A stretch of DNA of 32,927 bases, from positions 1-32,927 of IMG/VR virus record IMGVR_UViG_3300042430_002017; one strand, 5' to 3'. The position numbers were made by a program, and so were the translations under genes. This document shows positions 1 to 8,781 of the stretch, piece after piece. The notes under the pieces were generated by a model, which saw only the letters and a program-made list of their open reading frames with translations, had not been told where the DNA came from and searched no databases. Position 1 is the first letter of the stretch. Each line of letters opens with the position of its first letter. The DNA is from a virus.

Positions 1-618
1 TTTAGGTATAAATGGTATGTTACAATTACCTGGGTATGATTCTTCAATAAAATAATTAGTACTACCACTAACCGTCCAAGTGTCCCCCGAAGGATATAGA
101 CCACTATTACTTAACGATTCATAAAATGATCCTTGACAATCTAAACTTTCACAGAAAATCCAAACACCTTGTGATTGACTCCAAAATACGTAACCCAACT
201 CGGTAATACCGTACTGTAATTTATAATATGGTTTACCATTTTTTAACCCTAAACTACTTGTTGAGATGTAAACCAAAGTATCTTCAACAACTCCTGATAC
301 AACAAAACAAACACCAGAAAAAGTTGTGGTTTCAGCTGTTAAAACACAAGTTGTAATTGCCGTAAAATCTTTATAGTAATCAGTAACAGTCGCTTGATAT
401 GATCCAACACCTAAGTTAGTTAAAGCCGGAGCAAAACTACCTACCTCCCAAAAAATAGTATAAGGTGGTGTACCACCTGTTATAATTAAAGCGGTTGCGC
501 CATCGAAAGATATATCACTTGAGGGTTGTAAAACCGAGCAACTTACTCCCAATGGGAATATTGTAATGACATCACATTCATTTGGTCGGTTAGTACTTTG
601 TATTGTAGAATTTCCCAT
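1..618 (-). CDS. Partial SprB-like repeat tail/adhesin protein (C-terminus outside window)
   Basis: Reading the minus strand from the ATG at 618 gives 206 codons with no stop before the window edge, so the C-terminus is missing. Residues about 53-87 form one SprB/Ig-like unit (GGTPPYTIFW, then NLGVGSYQATVTD), the pattern also seen in the 728-residue protein upstream. The later part (about residues 120-180: NGKPYYKLQYG, WSQSQGVWIF, SGLYPSGDTW) is rich in Trp and Tyr and looks like a separate beta-rich domain I cannot name. The gene starts 15 nt after the glycosyltransferase stop. It is probably a secreted-adhesin-like tail appendage; receptor binding is inferred from the repeat type and its neighbours. 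Confidence 0.7.
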   Translation of the reverse strand, partial: MGNSTIQSTNRPNECDVITIFPLGVSCSVLQPSSDISFDGATALIITGGTPPYTIFWEVGSFAPALTNLGVGSYQATVTDYYKDFTAITTCVLTAETTTFSGVCFVVSGVVEDTLVYISTSSLGLKNGKPYYKLQYGITELGYVFWSQSQGVWIFCESLDCQGSFYESLSNSGLYPSGDTWTVSGSTNYFIEESYPGNCNIPFIPK

Positions 619-625
619 TATCTAT

Positions 626-632
626 ATAAATA
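626..632 (-). promoter_or_regulatory. TATTTAT leader element before the partial adhesin gene
   Basis: The coding strand carries TATTTAT 7 nt before the ATG at 618, filling the short gap after the glycosyltransferase stop. The spacing is too short for an ordinary promoter with a leader, so a role in translation initiation is as likely as transcription. Confidence 0.25.
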
Positions 633-633
633 A

Positions 634-1614
634 TCAAATATTGTATTTTTGAATATAAGATTTCATATTCTCCATATATTTTATTGTCGAACTATCCTTA
701 TTTATATAATCAAAGTGATTGGGGTTCTCTCTCATTTTTAATATTGGATCAATATTAATATAGTCCCCTTTATAGAATTTTGTAGTTTTTAAATTATCGG
801 TAACTCCAGCCATGTGTAATATTGGGTGTTGTTCGTATTTTTTAATGTCATCAGTTGCCCAAGAAAAACTTATTTCATCCGTTATTTTTGTTTCAAATCC
901 GTACATCCATAAGTTCCAAAGAAGTGCCCACATTTCAGCAGTCCAAAATTGTATTTGACCAGGACTAATTGGGAATCTTTTTTGGTAATTCAACATTTGA
1001 TCGTACAACTTAATTGAATCTTTATAGATCTTATCCCAAAGTTCACAATTAGAATTCTTGATGAGGTATTGTCCTCCACCTGAATTTTTTTGATTGGTTT
1101 TAATTATGTCAACGTCAACACCAATCACTTCAGACATTTCACTTATAAGTTGTCCCTTTTCGGTGTTTGGGTGTTTTTGTTCATATCTTCTACAACAATC
1201 CATTATATATTCATATCCAATATATCCTATTGTGTCAGATAAGTAACAAGTATCGTCATTTAATAATTCTTCAAAATTTGGTAGATCTCTAAAAATGATA
1301 TCAGCATCATGTAGGAAAAAAAGTTTACCAAATTCAGGATTTGATTGTATCCACTTTGAAATTAGAAATGGTTTGATACTCGGTATATAATGTTTCTTAA
1401 CTCTCTCATCAACAAAGTAATGCACATTAACCCCTAATTCTTTTAATTGTTCGGATTGTTTGGATGGTTTGGTGTTCCCTTGAACTAAACCTAAAACCAC
1501 GTGTATTTTATTTGGGTTGATACCTTTCTCAATAAAATTGTGAACATACAATTTTATTTGCCATATAAAGTAGGGTACATCTGGTTGCGCCGAAACAAAT
1601 AATATGTTTTCCAT
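634..1614 (-). CDS. Glycosyltransferase-like protein (GT-A type, DxD motif)
   Basis: A 326-residue protein predicted to transfer a sugar from a nucleotide-sugar donor. Visible signs are a Rossmann-like N-terminus (MENILFVSAQ), the metal-binding DxD motif inside FFLHDADIIFRD (D103, D105), a GGGQYLIKN stretch near residue 178 typical of acceptor loops, an aromatic WTAEMWALLWNLW segment, and a late HPILHMAG histidine. The pattern resembles peptidyl Ser/Hyp glycosyltransferases, but the sugar and acceptor cannot be read from sequence. There is no signal peptide or membrane segment, so it probably acts in the cytoplasm. It follows a Ser/Thr-rich collagen-like tail gene and precedes an adhesin, so modification of tail proteins is a reasonable inference. 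Modification of host surface or DNA is the alternative. Confidence 0.7.
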   Translation of the reverse strand: MENILFVSAQPDVPYFIWQIKLYVHNFIEKGINPNKIHVVLGLVQGNTKPSKQSEQLKELGVNVHYFVDERVKKHYIPSIKPFLISKWIQSNPEFGKLFFLHDADIIFRDLPNFEELLNDDTCYLSDTIGYIGYEYIMDCCRRYEQKHPNTEKGQLISEMSEVIGVDVDIIKTNQKNSGGGQYLIKNSNCELWDKIYKDSIKLYDQMLNYQKRFPISPGQIQFWTAEMWALLWNLWMYGFETKITDEISFSWATDDIKKYEQHPILHMAGVTDNLKTTKFYKGDYINIDPILKMRENPNHFDYINKDSSTIKYMENMKSYIQKYNI

Positions 1615-1655
1615 AAAGGAAAATTAAGTCGTATTTTTCTAAAGTGAATTAAACT

Positions 1656-1663
1656 TATTTATA
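1656..1663 (-). promoter_or_regulatory. T4-late-like TATAAATA box before the glycosyltransferase gene
   Basis: The minus strand reads GTATAAATAAG here, an exact match to the T4 late promoter core, 41 nt before the ATG at 1614. It overlaps the stop codon of the collagen-like gene. The distance allows a normal leader. No gp55-type sigma gene is in the window to support the late-transcription model. Confidence 0.35.
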
Positions 1664-2360
1664 CTTGAGTTACCGTCACAATTACAGAAGGAATAGCGGG
1701 TCTAGTTGGGGTAATTTGAGGTCCATCATAAGCAAATCCTAATCTAACATCACTAACCCTATATTTTAACTCCATGTAGTCACCAGCATTTAATGGTTCT
1801 ACAAAGTTCCATGCCGCAACACTTCTACCATTATTAGAATTACCTACAACTTGTGTATTTGAATTTGCAACATTATTTCCATTTATTGCTAACCATATAT
1901 CCATAGTTTGAGCACTTCCTCCACCCGTTGACTCTATTTGACAAGAAAATTGTAAATTATATGTTCCCGCACTTGCAACAACAAATCGTGTATCCGCAGA
2001 AACAGTAACACCATTACCTGACGTTTGTGTTGCCGCACTCATTGAATATGCGGTGGTAGTACTTACCACATATTGATTAACAGTAGAAACAAAAGCCCCC
2101 CATGCAGAACCCCCACTACTTCCGCTTGTACCTGAAGTTCCCGATGTTCCGTTTGTACCATTAGAACCTGAAGAACCATTAACACCTGAAGTTCCCGATG
2201 TTCCGTTTGTACCTCCACTTATTGCTTGCGCAACTTGCTGAATTGATGCCTTAAAAGACGATCCCGCAGGATTTTGGGAAGTATTCCCAGTTATCACTAT
2301 GTGAATTAAGTCCGTTAAAGAAACTCCAGTTGCTTGTATTTGATCCGTTAATAATGCCAT
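1659..2360 (-). CDS. Collagen-like tail protein with C1q/TNF-like C-terminal domain
   Basis: A 233-residue probable trimeric tail fibre or decoration protein. Residues 1-48 form a short N-terminal segment. Residues 50-83 are about eleven Gly-X-Y triplets (GTS, GTN, GSS, GVN) with no proline, so a collagen-like rod is built almost only from Gly, Ser, Thr and Asn. Residues about 88-233 look like a C1q/jelly-roll trimer head (YNLQFSCQIES, MDIWLAINGN, LNAGDYMELKYRVSD). Such heads are common at the tips of phage appendages. The Ser/Thr-rich rod and the glycosyltransferase gene immediately downstream suggest possible glycosylation. The 29-bp DNA repeats inside the rod could change its length by recombination. 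Confidence 0.7.
   Translation of the reverse strand: MALLTDQIQATGVSLTDLIHIVITGNTSQNPAGSSFKASIQQVAQAISGGTNGTSGTSGVNGSSGSNGTNGTSGTSGTSGSSGGSAWGAFVSTVNQYVVSTTTAYSMSAATQTSGNGVTVSADTRFVVASAGTYNLQFSCQIESTGGGSAQTMDIWLAINGNNVANSNTQVVGNSNNGRSVAAWNFVEPLNAGDYMELKYRVSDVRLGFAYDGPQITPTRPAIPSVIVTVTQV
2131..2213 (-). repeat. 29-bp direct repeat inside the collagen-like rod
   Basis: Two identical 29-bp copies lie at 2131-2159 and 2185-2213, 54 bp apart. Both encode Gly-X-Y triplets in the same frame, so the spacing preserves reading frame and triplet register. Confidence 0.85.
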
Positions 2361-2368
2361 ATCGTATA

Positions 2369-2375
2369 ATAAATA
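2369..2375 (-). promoter_or_regulatory. TATTTAT leader element before the collagen-like gene
   Basis: The coding strand carries AATATTTATTATACGAT directly before the ATG at 2360, leaving 8 nt between the heptamer and the start. The element sits in the 21-nt gap after the 98-residue gene. Confidence 0.25.
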
Positions 2376-2381
2376 TTTTGG

Positions 2382-2678
2382 TTACTGGAAATTAAACTGC
2401 GTTCCATTCATAAAGAAGAAATATTGTAAATTTTGGAATTGTTTTGGAGCCCCTTCAGTTGTACAATAAATTATTTCAGATACTGAGCATCCAATTGAGT
2501 CAATTAAAGTTAATTGTAATGCAGGTGCAGTGTTGAATTGAGACGGTAAAGTAAAAGTTACAGGGAAAGTGGTTCCACTGCCAACATAAGAGCAATTATT
2601 TCCATAAACATCACATGCAATACCACTAAATGGTGGTGTAACACTTGTAGCGCTATAAACTATTACTTGATTTGCCAC
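2382..2678 (-). CDS. Small Ig/SprB-like tail protein, GTG start
   Basis: A 98-residue protein of unknown role. It looks like a single beta-sandwich unit: TFPVTFTLP, then APALQLTLIDSIGCSVSEIIYC, which resembles the end of the repeats in the 728-residue protein just upstream. It contains four cysteines. The chosen start is GTG at 2678, two nt beyond the stop of the upstream gene, which fits coupled translation; no nearby in-frame ATG gives a better start. It may be a minor tip protein or a remnant unit of the repeat protein. Confidence 0.6.
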   Translation of the reverse strand: MANQVIVYSATSVTPPFSGIACDVYGNNCSYVGSGTTFPVTFTLPSQFNTAPALQLTLIDSIGCSVSEIIYCTTEGAPKQFQNLQYFFFMNGTQFNFQ

Positions 2679-2680
2679 GA

Positions 2681-4867
2681 TTAACTACAACTTACGCAAG
2701 ATATATCGTAATCAATCAACAAGTTGACTTTTATTTCAGTATCTTGTAATGGATTTATTTGTTGGACCGTACAGTTTTTAGTCGTATCCTCACATGCTGT
2801 TGTTATTGTAATCCTATTTGATATTACATCAACAGTAACACTTGATATACCCGAAAAACTTTCCAAAATATTTATAATAGCATCCGCCCAAACCGTATCA
2901 CTTGGATAATCTGTGGTTCCTGTTGAAGTGTAGAACTGTGTTTGTGCCGATACCCCACCAACCTCAGCGTAAATCGTAAAGTCAGCAGAATTAATAATAC
3001 AATTTGTATCACCACTTGTAAGATCATAAAAACCTTCTAAGTACATGGACCTTATCGTCTTTTTCTGTATTAAACCACTATCAAAGAATTGTTCCTCACA
3101 AACAGTATAGTATCTATAATCCACATATTTTTTAGTTCCAGTAAGAGTTACCGATTTTGTTAAAGAACACCCACTTACATCAGTACAAGTTAAACTATAT
3201 GTCCCTGCGGTAAGACCACTAACCGTAGATCCTGTTTGACCGTTAATACTTCCTCCACTCCATACCAAATTAAATGGTGGTTCCCCTGAAAAAATAAAAG
3301 TGGTAATTGATCCATCGTTACCATTAAATGGTTGTGATGCAAATAAATCAAAATAAACCGATTCACTATAATCAACATAAACAGCAAAACTCTGAATACA
3401 ATTTGGTGTACCAGAATCTTGTACCGTAAGTGTGTAATTACCCCATTTTAGGTTATTAAAAATACCAACAGGACTTGTTGTACTTGTTGGATTATAAGTT
3501 GGTCCTGTCAATGTAAATAAGTAAGGTAATGTACCTCCCGTCGAAACGGTTACCTCAATTCTACCATTGTCACCCCCACATGTTGTCCCTGTAACTGCGG
3601 TTGTTGCACTATATAAATTAGTTGAGCTAATTGTTGTTGTTGCGGTATAAGTACAACCAGCAGATGTTACCGTTACCAAGTAATTACCATTAGGTAACCC
3701 ATTAAATGTCTGATTTGGGTTTCCTAACACACCAACTTGTTGTATTCCTGAACTACCTGAAACTGAAATTAGTAAGTTAGCCTCGGTACTATTTCCATTA
3801 TCAACCAAAACTTGTATTGACCCACTACTTGTAGAACAAAATGAATTAGTTGTGTTAACGGCAACCGTACTAAATGAGTTTGGTGTTTGTAAAGTAACGC
3901 TATCAAATATCGTACATAAACCAGCATCAGTTACCAAGAAAGAGTATGCACCCGATGATAAACCTGTAAATGTTAATGACGTATCAAACGTTATTCCAAC
4001 TTGACCTGAAGATCCGCTGAAAAAATAAGGTGCGGTTCCATTCGCAACTATAAACTCAACTTCCCCGTCGTTCGCAAAACAACTTGGTTGCTGAATCGTT
4101 ATAAAACCAGCGGACTGTAATGGTGCAACAGTATTAACAAAATATGATTGTGAACTACTACAACCGGATGAGTTAGTTATATCAACAATGTAAGTACCAC
4201 CTGTTAACCCTGTAACTGTTGTACCTGTTTGTCCGTTTACATTTGAACTCCAGTTTATCGTATATGCAGAAATTGGGGGTGTTAAACCTGTAATAAATAT
4301 TTTTCCACTTCCTCCACCAATACAACTAGCGTTGTCAACAACATATCCACCAAATGTGAATCCTGTTGATGGTGTTAAAATAACTGAAGCCGTTATCCCT
4401 GTACATCCACCACCATCGTTAGCAACTATATAGTACGTTCCCGCAGATAAGTTGGTGAACTCATAATAAGGTGTTGGTGTTATTGCTGATGTTATGTAAT
4501 TATCACTACCATCGTAAAGAATAAATGACGCGTTACCATAAACTGTAGGTGTAAACCCTGTAATAACACCATTATCTAAACCACACGAAGGTGCTGTCGA
4601 ATCAATAGTTGCTGTTGTACCTGTTGAAATGTAAAATGGTTGGACTATTTTGGTGGTCACGTTCGCAACATTAACATAATAAGTACCACCTGTCAGTCCC
4701 GTCACATAATAAAAAGTAGTACTTGCAGATGAAGGTAGATATAAACCGGCAGCATCCGCAACACTATATGTGGCAGTATCACCGGTTATGTTAAAAAACA
4801 CCGCACCTGATCCTGTATTACTACAATCACCAGTGACGCTTAAATTATATACTTGAATGTATCCCAT
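2681..4867 (-). CDS. SprB-like repeat adhesin, probable receptor-binding tail protein
   Basis: A 728-residue protein built of seven beta-sandwich repeats. The hallmark G-L-x-x-G-x-Y-x-x-x-V segment recurs near residues 59, 139, 220, 302, 389, 471 and 551, a period of about 82 residues. Good examples are GLTGGTYIVDITNSSGC and GLTAGTYSLTCTDVSGC. This matches SprB-type repeats known from gliding-motility adhesins of Bacteroidota. Residues about 581-728 are a different C-terminal module, also found at the end of the 995-residue baseplate protein (YPSDTVW at 654-660, late Cys-ending strand). The ATG overlaps the upstream stop (TAATG), so the gene is coupled to the baseplate operon. Host binding is inferred; no signal peptide is visible, as expected for a virion protein. 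Confidence 0.75.
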   Translation of the reverse strand: MGYIQVYNLSVTGDCSNTGSGAVFFNITGDTATYSVADAAGLYLPSSASTTFYYVTGLTGGTYYVNVANVTTKIVQPFYISTGTTATIDSTAPSCGLDNGVITGFTPTVYGNASFILYDGSDNYITSAITPTPYYEFTNLSAGTYYIVANDGGGCTGITASVILTPSTGFTFGGYVVDNASCIGGGSGKIFITGLTPPISAYTINWSSNVNGQTGTTVTGLTGGTYIVDITNSSGCSSSQSYFVNTVAPLQSAGFITIQQPSCFANDGEVEFIVANGTAPYFFSGSSGQVGITFDTSLTFTGLSSGAYSFLVTDAGLCTIFDSVTLQTPNSFSTVAVNTTNSFCSTSSGSIQVLVDNGNSTEANLLISVSGSSGIQQVGVLGNPNQTFNGLPNGNYLVTVTSAGCTYTATTTISSTNLYSATTAVTGTTCGGDNGRIEVTVSTGGTLPYLFTLTGPTYNPTSTTSPVGIFNNLKWGNYTLTVQDSGTPNCIQSFAVYVDYSESVYFDLFASQPFNGNDGSITTFIFSGEPPFNLVWSGGSINGQTGSTVSGLTAGTYSLTCTDVSGCSLTKSVTLTGTKKYVDYRYYTVCEEQFFDSGLIQKKTIRSMYLEGFYDLTSGDTNCIINSADFTIYAEVGGVSAQTQFYTSTGTTDYPSDTVWADAIINILESFSGISSVTVDVISNRITITTACEDTTKNCTVQQINPLQDTEIKVNLLIDYDISCVSCS

Positions 4868-7854
4868 TATTGATTACAAAATATTTCAAATTCAATTCCT
4901 ATGTTTATTTGGAAGTCGTCAAAATTAGGAATACAGTTATTGTTAAATACAACCACATTTTCATTGTCCACATCAATATTATAACTATAACCTGATGTTA
5001 GTAAATTATCTAAAGCGTCTCCCAAAGCATTAACCCATTGAGTGTCGGTAGGATATTGACTTGGTCCAATTCCATTGAAGAATCCGTATTGTTGTATTAA
5101 TACTCCGTTTTGTCTTATATCAACATACCAACTTGATGAAACCGTATTTATCGAACACACGGTTGAGTTTAAACCATTTTGAGTAAAGAAGTTTTGTAAT
5201 GTTTGAGTTAAAACAACACCAAAAGAACTGATTAACGGATCACTATTCCATGGATATAAACCACAAATAACTTCTTGTACAGGACAATCTAAAACATAAA
5301 GTTGTGTTGATAAAGTACAAGGTTTACAAGGTACTGGTATAAATCTACAACCCTCTTGTCTTCTCCAAACAAATTTTTGTCTGTGTAGAACAGAATTTTC
5401 TAACCTGACACCAGTGTTCCATATTGTTGTAGCAGGAACCATTTGTTCTACCATTCTAATCCAATAGTTACCCATACCATTCACATAATCAATCATCGTT
5501 TGATATGTGAAGTTATCATTTTCAATACCCGCTAATTTTTGTGATTCCAAGTATCTCCAATAAATTGATTGTAATGTAGGGTATCCACCTGTTTTACCAT
5601 CAGTGATTGTTTGTCTATTTCGGACATTAATCATATTCCTCCAAAACGTTTGAGCAAACTCAAAGAATGTTTTTTGTTTTGGTTTCGGAACAATTGTTGT
5701 CCAATCAATACCACCCAATTTAGGATATGGGTTTGGTATACTACAAGGTGTTGGTGGTGTATAGAATAATCCTTGTTCAGGTATTGGGAAGTTATATTGA
5801 CGAGACATTGTCCATACATCATAAACCAAACCTTGAGCCGGGTTCATCATAATATCAACATTCTTAACATTCAATGTTAAACATTCTTCCCCTACCTCAT
5901 AATAAGAATTAAATCCACCCTCAAAACTTGTTCTTAAAGTTGGGTCTGAATCAGTCCAACTTTTTTTATTATCAGCAACTCTTCTTAACTTAAACCCTAA
6001 GTTCAAATAAGGGAATTGTCTATATCGTTGTAAATATTCTTCACCGTAATTAAACGGTAATAGTTGTGTTTGGTAATTTGGATTATTACCTGTAAATAAT
6101 AAATTTGTTGGTACCGCAAACTCAGGCATTCTGTGTTGTGGTGTGGACTCAAACCATCCTCCACCAATTTGGAAGTAATATGTTTCAGATTCGGTTGGCA
6201 TTTGAGGACAACCGAACGCATCAACAGGATAATCACCTCTATCCGTTAAAACATTAGAATTAACCGAAAATGTTGTGAATCCCGTATATTGAACCCCTTG
6301 AATGTAGAATATATTATCACCTTGTAATACCGGTAACTGTAAACTTATCGTACCACCTGTAATTTGAAAGTATTGTTTTTCAAACTCCCTCATGTTGATT
6401 CGTTGATCCGCAACATAGATGTATTCATTAAAATCAATCAACGCTTCAGGCGCACCAACCATTCTTAATAAACACTCAATAGATTTTCTTGTACCTTTTG
6501 ATTTAAAAAGGTAAGCCGAGTTTAATATTAAGTTTCTATAGAACTGATAGTTGATCTCTTCTGGTGTTGGTCCGATTTGTAAACCAGGGAATGTATTAGG
6601 TTGTGTTGAGAATACCGCCTGTAGTAACTCCTCATTAGATATTGGTGAGAAATTTGTGGTCCAACCCAAAGTTTGAGCCAAGTTCTTCAATAATTGTGAC
6701 GGTATATCGTTCTGTACGGTATAATGAACACTATTAATGTTACCTAAAGCCGATATGAAAGATTTTGTCTCATCGAAACTTCTTCCATAAATCTGTAATA
6801 ATTTTTCGAATTTTTGGTCAGGGGTATCAAACTCTTTTAATGCTCCTGTTGTAAAAAATCTTGAAATTAAGTTTGTATTATATTGATCTAAATTGATTGC
6901 AAAGTCATTAATTTGTGTTAGGTAGTTATCAAAACTTGATGTGATGATATCTAAGTTCCAAATACCCGCTTTAGGGAATGTCGCATACTCACTTGATATT
7001 GCAAATGAACCATCTTCCAATTCTTTTGGTACAACAAACTTAGCTGTGTAAGCCGGTGTTATTTGTCTGTTAAGTAAAAAGTTCTCAACCGGATCAAACT
7101 TAAGATTAAACACTTTATTAACCTCAAAGTCATTTGGTCTAATTACCAAATAATCATAAGATATTTGATTACCACTAAATGGATTTCCATCAACAATGAT
7201 TTTTAAACTAGTTGAACTACTATCGGTAGGGTATAAATAATTAAGAGGGTATTGTTGTCCGTTAATGAATAGAATATATTTTTTATACTCTAATTTCATA
7301 TTTCTTAATATTGAAACTTCATTTTCACTAAACCTCATGTTGGTTTCGGCGTTTTGTGAGTAATCAATATCAAAAGGGTTTCTTATTGAAGATAATAAAA
7401 TCTCTAATGTCGTATCATTTTCAATTGAATCATAACTTATGTTAAATGCGGTTTCTTGATTAATGAATTTGTCCGTTTGTGGAGCAATTTCTAAACCAGC
7501 GGGAAAGAAGTTAATTATCTTTGTTATTGAGACCGAAAATCTTTTAACTAATGAACCATATTGGGTAAAGTTTGTTACCTGACTTAAATCGTAATTAGGG
7601 TAAACTCGGTAGTTTGCCGCTAATATTTCTGCGGACTCTACGTTTGTATCAATATTGATAGATTCTAAATTGATAGGATCAGAAAATGCGCCTATCGTAA
7701 AAGTTCTATTCTGTTTTTCGGTAATGTTTGTTGTGAAATTAAAATTCGCTTGTGTCAAACCTCCACCAGCAACAAGTTGTACCCCAACTAAATTGTTAGA
7801 GAATTGATTTGCTGCGCTACTTTGAGGTGGACAAGTAAATTTCTGTGTTGCCAT
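4867..7854 (-). CDS. Baseplate wedge protein with P2 gpI-like region (possible gp7 counterpart)
   Basis: A 995-residue structural protein, close to T4 gp7 in length. Residues 345-485 resemble the tail protein I family: KLLQIYGRSFDETKSFISAL, QLLKNLAQTLGW, then YRNLILNSAYLFKSKGTRK and a LLRMVGAP segment. Residues 795-840 carry WIRMVEQMVPATTIWNTG followed by an Arg-rich RQKFVWRRQ, a pattern I associate with phage baseplate proteins of this type. Residues about 865-995 are a Cys-containing module (YPTDTQW at 933-939) shared with the downstream adhesin. Start and stop overlap neighbours through TAATG junctions at 7854 and 4867. The gp7 equivalence is an inference from length, context and the gpI-like region. 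Confidence 0.65.
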   Translation of the reverse strand: MATQKFTCPPQSSAANQFSNNLVGVQLVAGGGLTQANFNFTTNITEKQNRTFTIGAFSDPINLESINIDTNVESAEILAANYRVYPNYDLSQVTNFTQYGSLVKRFSVSITKIINFFPAGLEIAPQTDKFINQETAFNISYDSIENDTTLEILLSSIRNPFDIDYSQNAETNMRFSENEVSILRNMKLEYKKYILFINGQQYPLNYLYPTDSSSTSLKIIVDGNPFSGNQISYDYLVIRPNDFEVNKVFNLKFDPVENFLLNRQITPAYTAKFVVPKELEDGSFAISSEYATFPKAGIWNLDIITSSFDNYLTQINDFAINLDQYNTNLISRFFTTGALKEFDTPDQKFEKLLQIYGRSFDETKSFISALGNINSVHYTVQNDIPSQLLKNLAQTLGWTTNFSPISNEELLQAVFSTQPNTFPGLQIGPTPEEINYQFYRNLILNSAYLFKSKGTRKSIECLLRMVGAPEALIDFNEYIYVADQRINMREFEKQYFQITGGTISLQLPVLQGDNIFYIQGVQYTGFTTFSVNSNVLTDRGDYPVDAFGCPQMPTESETYYFQIGGGWFESTPQHRMPEFAVPTNLLFTGNNPNYQTQLLPFNYGEEYLQRYRQFPYLNLGFKLRRVADNKKSWTDSDPTLRTSFEGGFNSYYEVGEECLTLNVKNVDIMMNPAQGLVYDVWTMSRQYNFPIPEQGLFYTPPTPCSIPNPYPKLGGIDWTTIVPKPKQKTFFEFAQTFWRNMINVRNRQTITDGKTGGYPTLQSIYWRYLESQKLAGIENDNFTYQTMIDYVNGMGNYWIRMVEQMVPATTIWNTGVRLENSVLHRQKFVWRRQEGCRFIPVPCKPCTLSTQLYVLDCPVQEVICGLYPWNSDPLISSFGVVLTQTLQNFFTQNGLNSTVCSINTVSSSWYVDIRQNGVLIQQYGFFNGIGPSQYPTDTQWVNALGDALDNLLTSGYSYNIDVDNENVVVFNNNCIPNFDDFQINIGIEFEIFCNQ

Positions 7855-8759
7855 TAAGCCGTGATATTGTTAAATGCTTTAGAGAAGTCGATATTTTCAC
7901 CACGATTTTGTCTAACCTCATAAAGAAGAGAGTTAAACTGATCTTTAATTTCATACAAGTTGTATTGTTGATAGATGTTATTATCAGCATCGTAAATAGT
8001 GTAGATACCGTCCTCAATAGATTTAGTTTGATTACCGTAAAGTGCAATTGCAAGTGTTGAAATGTCTTGATCAACAATTTCAATTTCAGTACTTATAGGG
8101 TTAAAGTATGTATTTGAAATAATAATACTTTGGTTTGGTTGACCTATAAATGGTGTTGCACTTGGTTTGTTAGTAGGTGATGATGAAGGTGATAACGTAC
8201 AGAATAGTAGGTTTGTTGCTCCCTCAACATAAGCATATCTAATAGATTTTTGAATTGTGTTTGTTAGGTTTTGTACCACAGGTTCACAATAGAACGATGA
8301 AGTAATGATCCTAAAAAAGTTAGGTATTTTGGTCCCATCAGGATTTAAATATTCAACTCTAAAACCAACTAACCCTTGATTAACGAATTTGTTTCTATAT
8401 TCAACAGGAACGTTATTAAGGTCAATCACAAGACCTTTTACGTTTGGTAATGCTGATAACACACCACAATCAGTAATTGTTGTTCTGATTTGTGCCGGTC
8501 TAATCATTAGAGTATAAATCCCTAATTTGTTAAATTGGTCTGCCGGTAGTTTAAGGTTATATAAACCACCTAATATTTCAACACTACTTCCACCTGTATT
8601 GGCGTTATTGAAGTATGGTCTCAACACATCTTGAGCATTCAAAGTTGTTAGTGTGAAGTTCTGAGTATCGTCTCTTGATTCTGTATAAACCACTACGATC
8701 TCAACGTCTTCAGGACTAACGTCTGATGGTCTTATAGTTCCGTAATTACCTGTTGCCAT
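7854..8759 (-). CDS. Baseplate-region structural protein, function unknown
   Basis: A 301-residue protein I do not recognise. The N-terminus (IRPSDVSPEDVEIVVVYTES) suggests a beta-strand-rich fold, and the C-terminus (residues about 245-300) looks more helical (YEIKDQFNSLLYEVRQNRG). There are no membrane segments or catalytic motifs. It follows a 30-nt gap that contains a TATTTATA element, and its stop overlaps the start of the 995-residue wedge protein. Position inside an uninterrupted baseplate run supports a structural role. Confidence 0.6.
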   Translation of the reverse strand: MATGNYGTIRPSDVSPEDVEIVVVYTESRDDTQNFTLTTLNAQDVLRPYFNNANTGGSSVEILGGLYNLKLPADQFNKLGIYTLMIRPAQIRTTITDCGVLSALPNVKGLVIDLNNVPVEYRNKFVNQGLVGFRVEYLNPDGTKIPNFFRIITSSFYCEPVVQNLTNTIQKSIRYAYVEGATNLLFCTLSPSSSPTNKPSATPFIGQPNQSIIISNTYFNPISTEIEIVDQDISTLAIALYGNQTKSIEDGIYTIYDADNNIYQQYNLYEIKDQFNSLLYEVRQNRGENIDFSKAFNNITA

Positions 8760-8781
8760 TTTTAATCTTTTTTCCTTTTTT

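Noticed and set aside
2131-2213. CRISPR-like repeat pair of 29 bp
   Set aside because: There are only two copies, and they encode in-frame Gly-X-Y triplets of a collagen-like rod, so there is no array.
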